From NCBI GenBank assembly GCA_029641185.1, contig JAPWGK010000004.1, positions 1,922,001 to 1,986,000 on the forward strand: 64,000 bases of DNA. Reading direction: 5' to 3'. The DNA comes from Pseudofabraea citricarpa (Eukaryota; Ascomycota; Leotiomycetes; Helotiales; Dermateaceae). A program made the translations under genes and the position numbers. Below, piece by piece: positions 1 to 10,711 of this stretch. The first letter of the stretch is position 1. Every line of letters starts with the position of its first letter. The notes beneath the pieces were generated by a model. The model searched no databases. It saw only the letters and a program-made list of their open reading frames with translations, and had not been told where the DNA came from.

Positions 1-123
1 AACGGCACGACACCATTCGTCATTACCGATGTGCGAGAGTTCAGGGCGAAGCTCCAAGTCAGCGCCGGACCTCAAGCCGTCAAGGACATCAGCGAGTTTG
101 AGGAGTTAGACTCAAAGCTGTAA
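1..123 (+). CDS. 3' end of an unrecognised protein-coding gene
   Basis: The frame is open from the first base and stops at TAA 121-123, giving 40 C-terminal residues that end in FEELDSKL. The tail is rich in acidic and basic residues, has no membrane segment and shows no motif I can place. The codons are ordinary for the window. The start and most of the gene lie upstream. I do not recognise the family. The exon call rests only on the open frame, its plausible composition, and the non-coding look of what follows: short tandem repeats and a T run. Confidence 0.55.
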   Translation, partial: NGTTPFVITDVREFRAKLQVSAGPQAVKDISEFEELDSKL

Positions 124-810
124 GTACAGTACAGTACAACACATAGTTCAGTGCCTACCGAGAGAGAAAAGAGTCATCTCGAGTAGGTTTTACCTCATGC
201 ATGCATAGTTTTTTTTTTTGCCACTACCTTTTTTTCTTCTTCTTTGCGATGCATTGGGGGTTCTTCATGCGGGCTTTGGCTTGGTAAATAGGGAATGGTT
301 TTTCATGGTCGTGTTTGTGTGTGTGCAAATAGATTTTATCCTTTACGTTCTTACTCACCTTATGTTCTCGAAGAAAAAAAGACAGAACTCTTTAATGCTA
401 TCCATCCCGGTCTATTGCCGTTTCGTTTCTATCTTTCTGCCTATCGCTGAGAATGATGAGTGAAGTGAAGTGAAGTTTGTTGTTGATGTGAATGTACCTG
501 CTACGCCCGCCCTCCCTTCGCTTCGGGATTCTTCAGACCCACAATAAGGGGGTCGTCGTCTCTTAGTGAGCGGACTTCGGAGCTCTGGTTTCTTTGCCTC
601 ATTTAGTCGCCGTCCGTCTATCTTATCGCGCTTTCTCTTCTTCTGATCCCTTCTCTCGTTGCTTGCTTGTCTGTTTCTTCTTCTCGGCTGTCTTCTCCTC
701 TCTTCTGCATATATATCTTACCCGCCTTTTGGGGGTTCTGTTCGCTTCAACTCTCCTCGATTTGATACTTATCAAGAGAAGAGAGGAAAGAAAAGGAAAG
801 GAAAGGAAAC
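124..810. other. Intergenic: 3' flank and CT-rich 5' leader
   Basis: No convincing gene is present. After the stop come an AGTACAGTACAG-like tract and a T10 run near 210. The last 200 bases before the next ATG are strongly CT-rich, then GA-rich (770-810), which is typical of fungal promoters and 5' leaders. Short open frames here are low-complexity and look fortuitous. Confidence 0.6.
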
Positions 811-1985
811 ATGGCAGAGGCACAAGAAGAGAAGTCGATTCCAGCATGCTGTCCCAGCTCTGCCCCGCCCATCTCAGTATCGTCTAGTTCCGGTTCCGGC
901 TCCGGTTCGGGATCTGAATACGTCCCTCGAGGTAGTTTTGTAGATATCGATGGTTTGAGAACTTGTATGTCTTTCTTTCTTTTTTTCTTTTCTTCTTCTT
1001 TTTTGGTTCTTTGTCTTTTTTTGCTTTTTTGCTTCTCCGTGTCGTTGATCGCATCCCGTAATAGATGTCACTGGTTCATCATCACCTGCGGCCAAGTTGA
1101 CAACGCCGAAGAAGGCCCTCGTCGTCATCTATGATATCTTTGGCTTCTCGCCTCAGATGCTGCGCGGTCTGGACGGGCTCGCTATGAACGGGAGAGGAGA
1201 AGGGGAATATGTCATCCTCGTGCCGGATCTGTTTGAGGGCTCCCCGGCTGATGGTTCTTGGTTCGTTCTCTTTTTCTTTTCTTTTCTTTTCTTCTTCTCT
1301 CCTTTTTTTTTTTTTTTTTTGGAAATGCCGAGAGGAAGAGATTGTTGATCGATAGAAGTTAAAAACGAATAGGTACCCACCGGAAACTCCCGAGCAGCTG
1401 CAGAAGCTAGGGGACTGGTACGCGACGAGAACCCCCCAGCTGGCGGTTGAGCGCGTCCCGCGCTTTGTCGAGCATGTCGAGGCTGTTTATGGGGTGAAGG
1501 AGTGGGGGATCTTGGGGGTTTGTCTTTTTCTTTCCTTTCTTTTCTTTCTTTCTCGCTTTTTTCTGCTCTTGTGTTTGTTTTATCTTGCTGCTGGTGCCAG
1601 TGCAGCTGCTGATATGAACGGCAAACAGTATTGCTGGGGCGGCAAAGCGACATCCCTCCTCACCTCTTCCGCTTCTCCTTCTTTTGATGCCGCGTTCGCA
1701 GCTCGCCTCAACGTCGCGATCCAATGCCACCCAGCACTCATCGACCCCGCCGAGGCGGAGCACATCACCATCCCGACCTTGCTGCTTGCGTCGAAAGACG
1801 AGGATCGGCATCTCGTGAGGGCGTATGAGACGAATCTGAGATCTGACGCCAAGGAGGTTCGCGTTTTTGCCGATATGGTTCATGGCTGGTTGAGTGCCAG
1901 GGGCGATCTGGGGGATGAGAGGGTCAGGGGGGAGTTTTCGAGGGGGTATGAATTGATTGGGACGTTTTTGGAGAGGTGGTTTTAG
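811..1985 (+). CDS. Dienelactone hydrolase family protein
   Basis: Four exons (811-964, 1065-1260, 1373-1517, 1629-1985) join in phase to a 283-aa alpha/beta hydrolase, the usual size for fungal dienelactone hydrolase-like proteins. The nucleophile motif YCWGGKA starts exon 4. The acid is in SKDEDRH and the histidine in DMVHGW, so the Cys-Asp-His triad of the family is complete. Early strands read ALVVIYDIFGFSPQ and VILVPDLFEG. The N-terminus carries a Ser/Gly-rich stretch before the domain and no signal peptide, so it is probably cytosolic. Family members hydrolyse dienelactones or other small esters; the true substrate cannot be told. The introns are pyrimidine-rich and begin GTATGT, GTTCGT and GTTTGT. 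The start is the first ATG after a GA-rich leader. Confidence 0.9.
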
Positions 1986-2643
1986 ATGGGAGAGAAAGCA
2001 GGGAGGGGGATGATGCGAGGTTGGAGGTTCGGGATGTGGTTTTCGGTAGTGAGATGTATTTTTTGGTGGTTGCATAAGTTTCTGGTTACCTAGTGTTTCT
2101 TTTCGTGACTTGGTGCTTTTTAATGATCACATACTCTTGAACTCTCGTGTGGGTTTTTGTTCGTTTATAGACTACTAAATTATCGTTGTTGTTTTCCTGC
2201 TCGATGAAGAAGAGAGGCTGTTCAAGGGGCTAAGCGAGCAAGTATGCGAGTAGATCGATCATCTTCAATACTGAGGCATATATTTGCAACCCATTTGAAG
2301 AACCCTCATTCCATATTTACTTAGATAAAATGATCACCTCACTCGCTGTCATGGGGTTAGTCTTCCAATCAACGAGGCGAGTCAGATCCTCTCCAAGTCA
2401 TCACCTTGACGGAAGAAAAAAAGAGGTCCCGTCTCCAACAGCAAGTGACGGCTAGCTCTGAACCGCCACTTCTGAGTATCTTTCCCATCTTGAGCAACTA
2501 TCTCTATTCAGAATCCCTCTTTGAGGAAAAGAAAAAGTATATAAACCAACTCGACCCTTCATTTCCCTCCTAATCCCGACCCTCCCCCTCCCCCCCCCCC
2601 CCCAAAAAAAGACCTCAAGAACCCAAACACAAACGCAAAAAAC
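1986..2643. other. Intergenic with promoter of the first microprotein gene
   Basis: No gene seen. It holds the dienelactone hydrolase 3' flank and then a promoter with a TATA box at 2538 and a C14 run (2590-2603) followed directly by A7 (2604-2610), about 35-55 bases before the ATG at 2644. Confidence 0.6.
2538..2545 (+). promoter_or_regulatory. TATA box of the first Gly-rich microprotein
   Basis: TATATAAA lies about 106 bp upstream of the ATG at 2644. The spacing resembles that of the second microprotein gene (about 117 bp), which supports both as real promoters. Confidence 0.55.
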
Positions 2644-2787
2644 ATGGATCCCCGTGATCTCCGAATCGCAGACTATATCTTCGACCGCAGCCGTGGCTTT
2701 TCTGGTAGGGGAATGTTTGGTGGGGGCGTTTATGGGCAGGGATTTGGTGAGTTTGGGGGGGATGGCGGCAGGTTTGGTGGGGTTTAG
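2644..2787 (+). CDS. Gly-rich microprotein 1 (47 aa)
   Basis: A single open frame starts MDPRDLRIADYIFD and passes into a Gly/Phe/Tyr/Arg-rich tail with repeated FGG and YGQG blocks, ending FGGV. It has no signal peptide, cysteine or membrane segment. Support comes from a TATA box 106 bp upstream, an A-rich Kozak-like context (aaaaacATGg), and a second gene 830 bp downstream with the same length, strand and promoter layout and a related Gly-rich segment. Each has a charged, helix-like N-terminus (R-D-L pattern) followed by G-x-F/G-x-Y-G. The function is unknown. It could be a small RNA-binding or condensate-type protein, but that is inference from composition only. It is also possible that neither frame is translated. 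Confidence 0.5.
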   Translation: MDPRDLRIADYIFDRSRGFSGRGMFGGGVYGQGFGEFGGDGGRFGGV

Positions 2788-3614
2788 AGAAGGGGGGGAG
2801 AGGGGCTATGCGCTCGGAGTTTGATGCTTGGATGTGCTTAAGCCTTAGAGTGGTGGGTAGGTAGGTCGGTTTGTAAGGTAGTGCTTGTTGGGTGGAGAGT
2901 CGATGAGTTTATATATGTGTGTATTTACATATTTGCACTTGTGATCTGAAGTTTATTCAAGTGCAGGGAAATATCAGGGTAGGTTACTAGAGGTTGTTAT
3001 GCCACTAGATGTTACAACAGTATAGCAGCGTACCTGATCTCAACCGAGCATGATAAAATGTCATGAAAACTCGCCATATAGATGCAAGCAATTAAATATC
3101 TTCAAGGGCCAAAAGGTTATCGTTTTGTTCTTTCTCTGAATTGAAATTGCAGATTTGACTGCTTTGATTTCTATATACATGCTAAATGTGTATTCTACTG
3201 CCTGTGTATCCTGCTTCCTGTGCCTCGGTTAACTTATTGTCTTTCCGTATTTGGGTACGAATAAGTAGGTGATCAAAATACTTTGCATAACTTTCGTTAT
3301 TTCGAAACTTAGTTTACAACTTAACCTACCCTGGATCCAAGAGCAGGTGATTCACAGACTATTGATTTTAGAATGTGGTGCAAATCAATCCTTAGTCATC
3401 AATCAAGAGATGTTAGCCGAGTAAAGCAATCTGACTCAGTGAATGATTAACTTATTCTATCAAATACGATCTACTCATACCTTCGCAGGAGAAATCATAT
3501 AAAAATACCACAAATCACTCTATCGTAATCACATCTTCCTTTTCCACACAAGAAAACGTCAGAAACCAAACTCCGAAGACACAGTTCAATAAATCAAAGT
3601 GTTCCGGCTACGTC
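2788..3614. other. Intergenic between the two microprotein genes
   Basis: No further gene seen. The stretch is AT-rich from 3000 to 3500 and holds the TATA box of the second microprotein gene at 3497-3505 (ATATAAAAA), about 117 bp before its ATG. Confidence 0.55.
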
Positions 3615-3761
3615 ATGAACCCTCTCATTGGAGATCCGTATGCAAGAGCAATGGATGATCTTAGAAATCTAGTCGATGGAGGAAGATTCGGCAGTGGATT
3701 ATATGGTAGTGGGTGGGGTCCCTGGGATGGGTATGAAGGCTGGATTTGGTTGGAATTATAG
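3615..3761 (+). CDS. Gly-rich microprotein 2 (48 aa)
   Basis: An open frame starts MNPLIGDPYARAMDDLRNL, continues with a GGRFGSGLYGSGWG block and ends with a Trp-rich tail (GWIWLEL). The order of parts repeats that of microprotein 1: M-x-P start, a charged segment with DLR, then Gly/Phe/Tyr repeats. The C-terminus differs, aromatic here and Gly-only there. The TATA box is at 3497. I read the two as a diverged tandem duplicate. No family is recognised and no function is proposed. The size is below the usual annotation cut-off, so it may be missing from related annotated genomes. Confidence 0.5.
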   Translation: MNPLIGDPYARAMDDLRNLVDGGRFGSGLYGSGWGPWDGYEGWIWLEL

Positions 3762-4425
3762 ATGAGATGTATTTTGAATGGGAAGTTTCTCCAGGTTGGA
3801 AGATGGTATTTGGGATATGATTGAGTGTATCCGAGTGTTCTTTTAAGAATGGTAGTGCTACTAGGTAAAATTCGAATGTAAAAGTCGTTATTTATACGCC
3901 TGAAGAGGCAGAGCTCCCTGCTGCTAAACCGTTGTTGACTCCGTTTGAGTCCTTAATATCCCAAGTAGTGGCTTTGGGAGAAATTGAGGACTGAAACAAA
4001 TTTCTACTCTCAGTAACAAGATTTCCATTTCTTAATAAAAGAGTGGGACGTCATTCACAAATTTTTGGTAGATCGCTCCAACAAAATTTGCTTGAGCTTG
4101 ACGGGCCGTCGGCCGCCGACACATCGGCATCCTCAGAATTACGGCGAGCGCACCGAGAAATACAGACATCAATCAGATAGCGAATCTATGCTCGACCTCT
4201 TTTTATGATTAGTAGAGTACCATGTCAAACCCAATACTTTCCGCCACAGAATGTACCCGGAAAGATGCCCCGAGACTTCCCACGTGATACATCAACGTTG
4301 GGAGTCTATAAAACGGCTATAGGTTGCTGCAATGAAAATTTAACTGCTCTTTTGTTCCCTAAGATTTATTTCTGTGCACAATAGACTCACTTCCACAGAT
4401 ACAAGCATACCCTTTCTCTTAAGCC
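3762..4425. other. Intergenic with transketolase-like gene promoter
   Basis: No gene seen. A CACGTGAT E-box-like site lies at 4281 and a TATAAAA box at 4307-4313, followed by a pyrimidine-rich leader up to the ATG at 4426. Confidence 0.55.
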
Positions 4426-7387
4426 ATGGCACAAACTCAATTTGGGCCAGCAGACTTAGTCGCCGTCAACACCCTCCGGGCTCTTTCCGTATGTGGTAAC
4501 ATCCCCAGCAATAGAAGAGCAAAAACTCATAATACTTTGCTAGGTCGATGCCAGCTTTAAAGCCCAATCTGGTCACCCAGGTGCACCTATGGGCCTTGCT
4601 CCTGTCTCGCATGTTTTATTCAAACACATGGTGGGTGACATTTGCATGTCGAATTTCGTGCGATGTTACTCACAAAACTTAGAACTTGAATCCTAAGACG
4701 AACAAAAGCTGGATCAACAGAGATCGCTTCGTGCTCTCAAATGGTATACCCGTCACTTCCAGTGCATCATTTTCAAAGACTAACTTCTCAGGTCATGCAT
4801 GCGCGCTTCTCTACTCACTCTTGCATTTGTATGGATATATATCTATGGATGATTTGAAAGATTTTCGCGTATGCTTTTAATTCTCCAGTTTTTTTTTCAA
4901 AGCGTTTTTGACGTTTTGTTCCAGCAATTGGGATCTAAGACCCCAGGCCACCCGGAAGCACATGATACACCTGGAGTGGAGGTCACAACAGGACCTCTGG
5001 GACAGGGTCTAGCCAATGCTGTTGGTCTTGCAGCTGCGCAAGCTCATATGACTGCTGTTTATAACAGACCCGATTTCGAGCTCTTCTCCAACAACACTTT
5101 TGTCATCTTTGGCGACGGGTGTGCAATGGAAGGCGTCGCATCCGAGGCAGCATCGTAGGTTATTTTCCGTTTTCAAATTCGTATTACTGAAACTTCCGAC
5201 AGTCTGGCGGGACATCTCCAACTTGGGAATCTGATTGCTATTTATGACGACAACAATATATGCATTGGTTAGTCTTTGTCTACCAAAAGTACGATCTTTG
5301 GAAGTTTGACTGATGAGTGCAACAGATGGCAACACCAACTCTACATTTACAGAGGATGTACTAAAACGGTTTGAGGCCTACGGCTGGCATACTCAGCATG
5401 TTCACGACGGTTGGTCTTATGAAAACTCTCAGGCAGTGATAACTTCATTGACTATTAGCTAGGAAATACTGATCTAGATTCTATGGACAAGGCAATCGAA
5501 GTAGCTATTTCTGTAAAGAATAAGCCCTCTGTCATCAAGGTGACCACAACAATTGGATATGGGTCATTGCATCAAGGCACTGGAGGTGTTCATGGCTCCC
5601 CACTTCAGGCAGACGATATCAAACAGTTTAAGGAGAAGTTCGACATCCCCCCAACGCCATTCTTCGTTCCAAAAGAGTATGATTCCAAAGCTCGTAATGA
5701 TAGATTTCTAATGAATTTAGGATTTATGAGATGTACCAAGCCCGAGCTGAGAAAGGTGCCGCTGCAGAGGCTCAGTGGGATGAACTATTTAAGAGGTATA
5801 AACTAGAACACGAGGACTTACACGCAGAGCTTTCCCGACGTCTTTCTGGCGAGCTACCTAAGGAATGGCAGAAAAAGGCAAGAGTTTTCACCCTAAGTAA
5901 GCAGCAGAACCTAACAGTTCCAGTTGCCAACATACAAGACTACCGACACGGTAAGCATCTTCGTGAGAGATTCGAAGTGCTAAGGTCAAGTTCTCACATC
6001 AAGCGCAGGTCCTCGCTAGCCGAAAGCTTTCCGAAATTGTCCTAGAATCTATTCAGAGCGTTATGCCAGAACTGATGAGTGGTTCGGCAGATCTAACATC
6101 CTCTAATCTAACTAGATGGAAGAATGCAACAGACTTTCAGGCTTCGAGCACAGGCATTGGACAAGAGATAGGTCGCTATCTGCGCTGGGGAGATAAGTTC
6201 CACCTTTCCTTTTTAATGCAAAACGCACGAAGTTGACATTCAAGGCACTGAGAGAGCATGCAATGTAAGTAATCATTGGACAAAACAGCTTCGAGATACT
6301 TATGTCAAATCTCTTAGGGGAGCCGCCATGAACGGAATTGCTGCCTATGGAGCTAACCTCATCCCATGTGGAGGAACCTTTCTTAACTTTGTCTCCTACG
6401 CAGCTGGAGCAATTAGGCTGTCAGCCCTCGGCCGCCACCGTGTCATCTGGATTGCAACACATGATAGTGTAAGTTATATAGCCACCCGCTCCCACAATTG
6501 TATTCTAATGCTTTTAAAAGATTGCGTTAGGAGAAGATGGTCCAACTCATCAACCGATCGAGACTCTAGCACACTTCCGAGCAATGCCGAATCTTCACGT
6601 TTGGCGACCAGCGGATGGGTACTACTTCCATATATCCTCAACCTATAAGTGCAGATCACTGACAAAGGTCCACCAGAAACGAAACCAGCGCGGCTTATTT
6701 CATGGCCTTGTCAGCAAAAGAGACACCCAGCATCATCGCTCTCACTCGGCAAGGCTTGCCCCATCTAGATGGCAGCACAATAGAGAAAGCATCAAAAGGT
6801 GGCTACGTGATTCTGGAGAATATGGAAGCCGGAATCACACTGGTTTCGACTGGTTCTGAAGTCGATCTATGTCTAGAAGCAGCACGGATCCTCCAGGAGA
6901 ACAATATCGTAGCTAGAGTTGTTGTCAGTTATTAATCGCGGCCGAGATTTCCAATGGAGCGCTAATCCACCTGCCACAGAGTCTACCATGCCAAGAAATT
7001 TTCGACATTCAGACCAAAGAGTATCAGTTGTCTGTCCTCAGATCAGGCATGCCGATCCTATCAGTTGAGCCTTTGTCGACTCTTGGCTGGGAAAGGGTAA
7101 CGTCACTTCCTACTTTTATTTTCGGGTTACTCTAGTCTAACAAATTACAGTACTCGCACGTCCAGTTTGGAATCAATAGATTTGGCGCAAGTGGTCCTTG
7201 CAAAGCGTAAGTAGCATCAATACTGCAAAGGGTTTTGGCTAGAGGCTAACTAAGACCTAGTGTCTTTGAAAAATTCCACATGACGCCTGAGGGTATTGTT
7301 GAACGTGCTGTCAAGACGATTGATTTCTACAAGAACTCAATTGAGATTCGCTCGCCGGTTGATCGACCGTTTGAGCAGATTGTGTAG
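4426..7387 (+). CDS. Transketolase-like enzyme, intron-rich paralogue with one irregular junction
   Basis: Seventeen exons can be traced: 4426-4488, 4544-4630, 4683-4743, 4792-4868, 4925-5154, 5203-5267, 5326-5409, 5463-5676, 5721-5950, 6004-about 6195, about 6245-6264, 6318-6468, 6521-6618, 6668-6923, 6980-7096, 7151-7206, 7261-7387. The product of roughly 670 aa covers a whole transketolase: GHPGAPMG, the thiamine-diphosphate signature GDGCAMEG with [35 protein letters not shown] with the catalytic Glu, GEDGPTHQP and STGSEV. All joins keep phase except one. After GRYLRWG the frame runs into TGA at 6234, and no GT-AG or GC-AG pair reaches LREHAM in phase. This is either a frameshift or a lost donor, or unusual splicing. 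Transketolase moves two-carbon units in the pentose phosphate pathway; dihydroxyacetone synthase is a relative. It lies beside a sugar porter, a kinase and a regulator. Confidence 0.85.
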
Positions 7388-8450
7388 ACTAACTTTCTAT
7401 GGAGCAGGCATATCATTTTGATACAGGGCTTGGAAGCAGTAAGAAACCAGTCTTCACTTAACTATTTTTTCTTTCTAGATAGGCCTTTGGAGGGATTTTT
7501 GAATCCTTCGTCTGTCGTTGGTGAATGCAAGCCCTCTTTATAATCATCTTTGTCGTTAGAACTTCCCATGTGACGATACTCGTGTAAATTTATATGGCGC
7601 TCTTGGCCTACTTGACTCGTTTGAGCATCGCCCCCTTTCTCGTTCTGCGATGGACACTGAAATAGGTTTCGACAGGGTATGCCAGTGGAAGGCTAGATGG
7701 ATTTCATCCATGTAAAAGGACTGGGGATCCTGAATTTCAGCTGAATAAATCGAACCCACAGTTGTTAGCAACAAGTTCTCTGAAAGCCAGATGATTTCTT
7801 CCCGTGCCTTGAGACCGGACAAGCGAGAGAGCTTGTTGCAAACCCGAAACATTTAGTTTCATGAGAGATGACCCAAAATTACAAGTGGGCAGATGCTGAA
7901 CTATTCTTAGAATGTTTACTACTCTTTCCTTTCAAACTCCGAAATCTAAAATGATGATAGCAAGAAGATGAGAGTCTAAGAACTCTGAATATACTAATCA
8001 TAGCTATAACATGACTCGTAAATATCACTTCTGATTCGATAGACTTTTCCAAGATGCTCTAGTCAATGGCTGGATCAGATGGAATCTATCCAGTCAGATA
8101 AATTAGAGGGAGAATAACGTAGAGTGCCCAAGTCTGCCTTCGTTGCAGTCACTTACTCTCTCAGGGTTTCTAGACCATTCGTTACAGATCGCAGCTATGT
8201 TTGAAAGCAAGGGGCCGTGTGGCATACAGCATCTTAGCATAGACCAACTCGAACAAAAATAATGCATACATAGGTAAGTTAGCAAGCGGAAAAAGTATCG
8301 GCGGATAAATAGAGATCGTTCATTAATTGGCTAGGACCACCAAAATTGAGCTACGAATAGCATTATTTGAAGTAAATTTGTCTTGTGATTCATGACAGAT
8401 CACATAGTGATACCATCTAGCCTAAATCCTCTCCATTTTGAGCCCTACTC
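7388..8450. other. Convergent intergene with a possible gene remnant
   Basis: The 3' ends of the transketolase-like gene and the sugar transporter face each other across this stretch. A 98-codon reverse-strand frame (7556-7852) has protein-like composition, with VGSIYSAEIQD and DEIHLAFHWH, but no match I can name and no exon partner. It may be a remnant or chance. The rest is AT-rich with nothing else seen. Confidence 0.4.
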
Positions 8451-10203
8451 TCATGCCACATACTCATGTCTAGACTCCACAGCAACTTTTTCATTAAGCT
8501 TAAGTCCATTCTGAGCTTCCTGGGCCGCATTCGCTAATTCCTCTTCATCAATACGGACATATTTCTCAGGTCGCTTGACGGAGATGGCATCTTTATCTCG
8601 GAAAACGAAAGTCTGAAGTCCGTCCTGAAACATAGTATCGATATCTTCTAACTTGCGATTCGCGGTCTCGGGGTAGAAGAGATATAGGATAGGAATGGAG
8701 ACCCAGTTGAAGACGAGCCAGATGAGGTAGAACTTCCATTTCAAGTTCTGAATACCGATGGGAGTGATTTGGACGACCATGTAATTGACCGCCCATTGAG
8801 CTGCTGTACCGGCTGATGCACCCTTCATTCGCATGTGAAGGGAGTTGATCTCGGTATTGTAGAGCCAGGCTGTACCTTGCCAGCCTGCACCGAAGCAAGC
8901 ATAGAACAGGAAGATGATAGCAACCGACGCGTCGCCGTACGACTCTTTGACAGAGCCAGTGCTGAATTGATTGTAGCGAACCAACACAGTTAAAGCGAGG
9001 TAGCAAATAGCGCAGCACGATGTTCCTATATATCGATTTAGTTTTAGAACACAGGTAGTCAGTCATTTGAGGGAGTCGTACCTAGAATCATAGCACCTCT
9101 TCGTCCCCATTTATCAATCATCATCATTCCAATGAAAGCGAAGAAAGTGTATTGGACACCATTGACGGCAGTGAGGAGACGAGCCTTTTTGTTCTCAAAG
9201 CCAAGAGATGTGGTCAAAACTACCGGGAGGTAATATGAGGTTGCATTGATGCCAGAGAATTGAACGATCATTTGGGTGCCGACACCAAGAAGAAAACGCC
9301 TCAGCGTTCCGGGCCCACTCTGACCAGTTCTCCCACGGAGAAGGTCCCACCATCCAACACCAAACTGTTTTTCAGCTTGGTACATACGCAGGATTTCGTT
9401 CCTCTCTGCAAGGACAGTCAGGCTCTCTGGAGTTGCGTTATCACCTTCTAGGTCTGCAATGATAAGTGTCGCTTCTTCAACACGATCTTTTGAGATCAAC
9501 CATCTTTTTATGTTAGCTTTGGTTTGCCTTTACCAAGAGTTATGGACTAACCGAGGGGATTCTGGTAGCCATGGAACCGTTGCGAGAATCACAATACCAA
9601 ACAACAGCTGGAGAGCAAGTGGAAAGCGCCATGAAATACTTCCGTCCAAGTATGAAAAGCCAAAAGTGACCCAGTTAGCGAGGCAGAAACCGGCAACGTT
9701 CAAGACAAGGCCCAAAACAACCAGCTTTCCCCGCCAGCTTGCCTTGGTGGTCTCACTCTGCCACACAGGCGCAGCCGCAGTATTGAGGCCATTTCCGAGT
9801 CCTGCTACAATACGGCCAACGATCATATGAGGGACATTGTATGCAGAAATCTGGAGAAGGGCTCCAATCATCATGACGATCGTTCCGATCATAATTGACC
9901 ATTTTCTGCCAAGCTTAGATTCGAAAGCAATGCCGGATAAGGCGCCGAAAAAACACCCAACATCGTAGATGGAAGTGATGGTTCCCACGAGATTTGCGTC
10001 TGGCTGATTCATTGTCTGGAGGAAGTCTGGCGTCACGATAACGCCGCCTGAAGAGCCTTAGATAGGTTCACAGCTGACAACGATAGGAGAGCAAGCTTAC
10101 CAAAAACAGCTTGATCATAACCAAACAATGTCATTGCCGTGGCGCAGGCAACTGTCACCCAAAATGTGAGCCATCCCCCGGTGCAGCCAAAGTAGCGTTG
10201 CAT
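8451..10203 (-). CDS. MFS sugar transporter (sugar porter family)
   Basis: Four exons (10203-10101, 10047-9552, 9503-9082, 9025-8451) give 531 aa with about 12 membrane segments. Sugar-porter hallmarks are visible: GYDQAVFGG near the start, the loop GRKWS after TM2, NGLNTAAAPVWQSET, the PESPRWL signature at the end of TM6, QFSGINATSYYLP in TM7, DKWGRRG, and PETANRKLEDID after TM12. The last 60 residues are a charged cytosolic tail. It would act in the plasma membrane as a hexose, pentose or polyol-proton symporter; the substrate cannot be told. The start is at a Met preceding TM1; an upstream in-frame Met 15 codons earlier is possible. The gene diverges from the P-loop kinase gene over 508 bp, suggesting shared control. 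Confidence 0.92.
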
Positions 10204-10711
10204 TGTGTTGAAATGTTGTTGCGGTACGATAGATAATTTCGTCCACACGAGAAGGGTTCGAGGGAGATAATGATTCTAGACGACGAGCCATCAGGAATGT
10301 ATTTATGTTTAAAGGCGATCTCACTGGTATGTTGAGGGCGGCCCGTCTGGACTCCGCATACGGTACCTGAATAACTTCACAACCACACCACCTCGGTTAC
10401 ATGGGGTATATGCGGGGCCCCGCCCCTGAGTTGCCAGGCAAAAGCGTACGTTCTTGCTGTTCATCCCACCATTCAAACCCCGCCAGTCCCCGCTTAAGCC
10501 TCAGAACTCTGAAGAGGCTCTCGGGTGTATGGCGGAGCGACACGGCCCGCAACCCAATATGAATGTTGAGGTCAAGATGTGAGGCTTTGCAAGCACATTT
10601 AAAACCGTTGTGACCCAAGGGGCTTGGGACCTCGTTCACACGCGTCTCGATAGTCTTTTCTTTCTGATTCACCGTTTTGCTTGTGCTCGACTCATTTGGA
10701 ATTTTGTCATC
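10204..10711. promoter_or_regulatory. Shared divergent promoter, sugar porter / P-loop kinase
   Basis: These 508 bp separate the start codons of two divergently transcribed genes, and no other gene is seen in them. The stretch is GC-richer between 10330 and 10530, with CGG and CCG triplets (for example CATACGGTACC and CCCCGC) of the kind bound by Zn2Cys6 regulators. A regulator of that class lies 1 kb downstream. The sites are not resolved. Confidence 0.4.

Noticed and set aside
1153..2075. Long reverse-strand frames over the dienelactone hydrolase gene
   Set aside because: They are shadows of the real gene; Lys/Glu runs come from its CT-rich introns.
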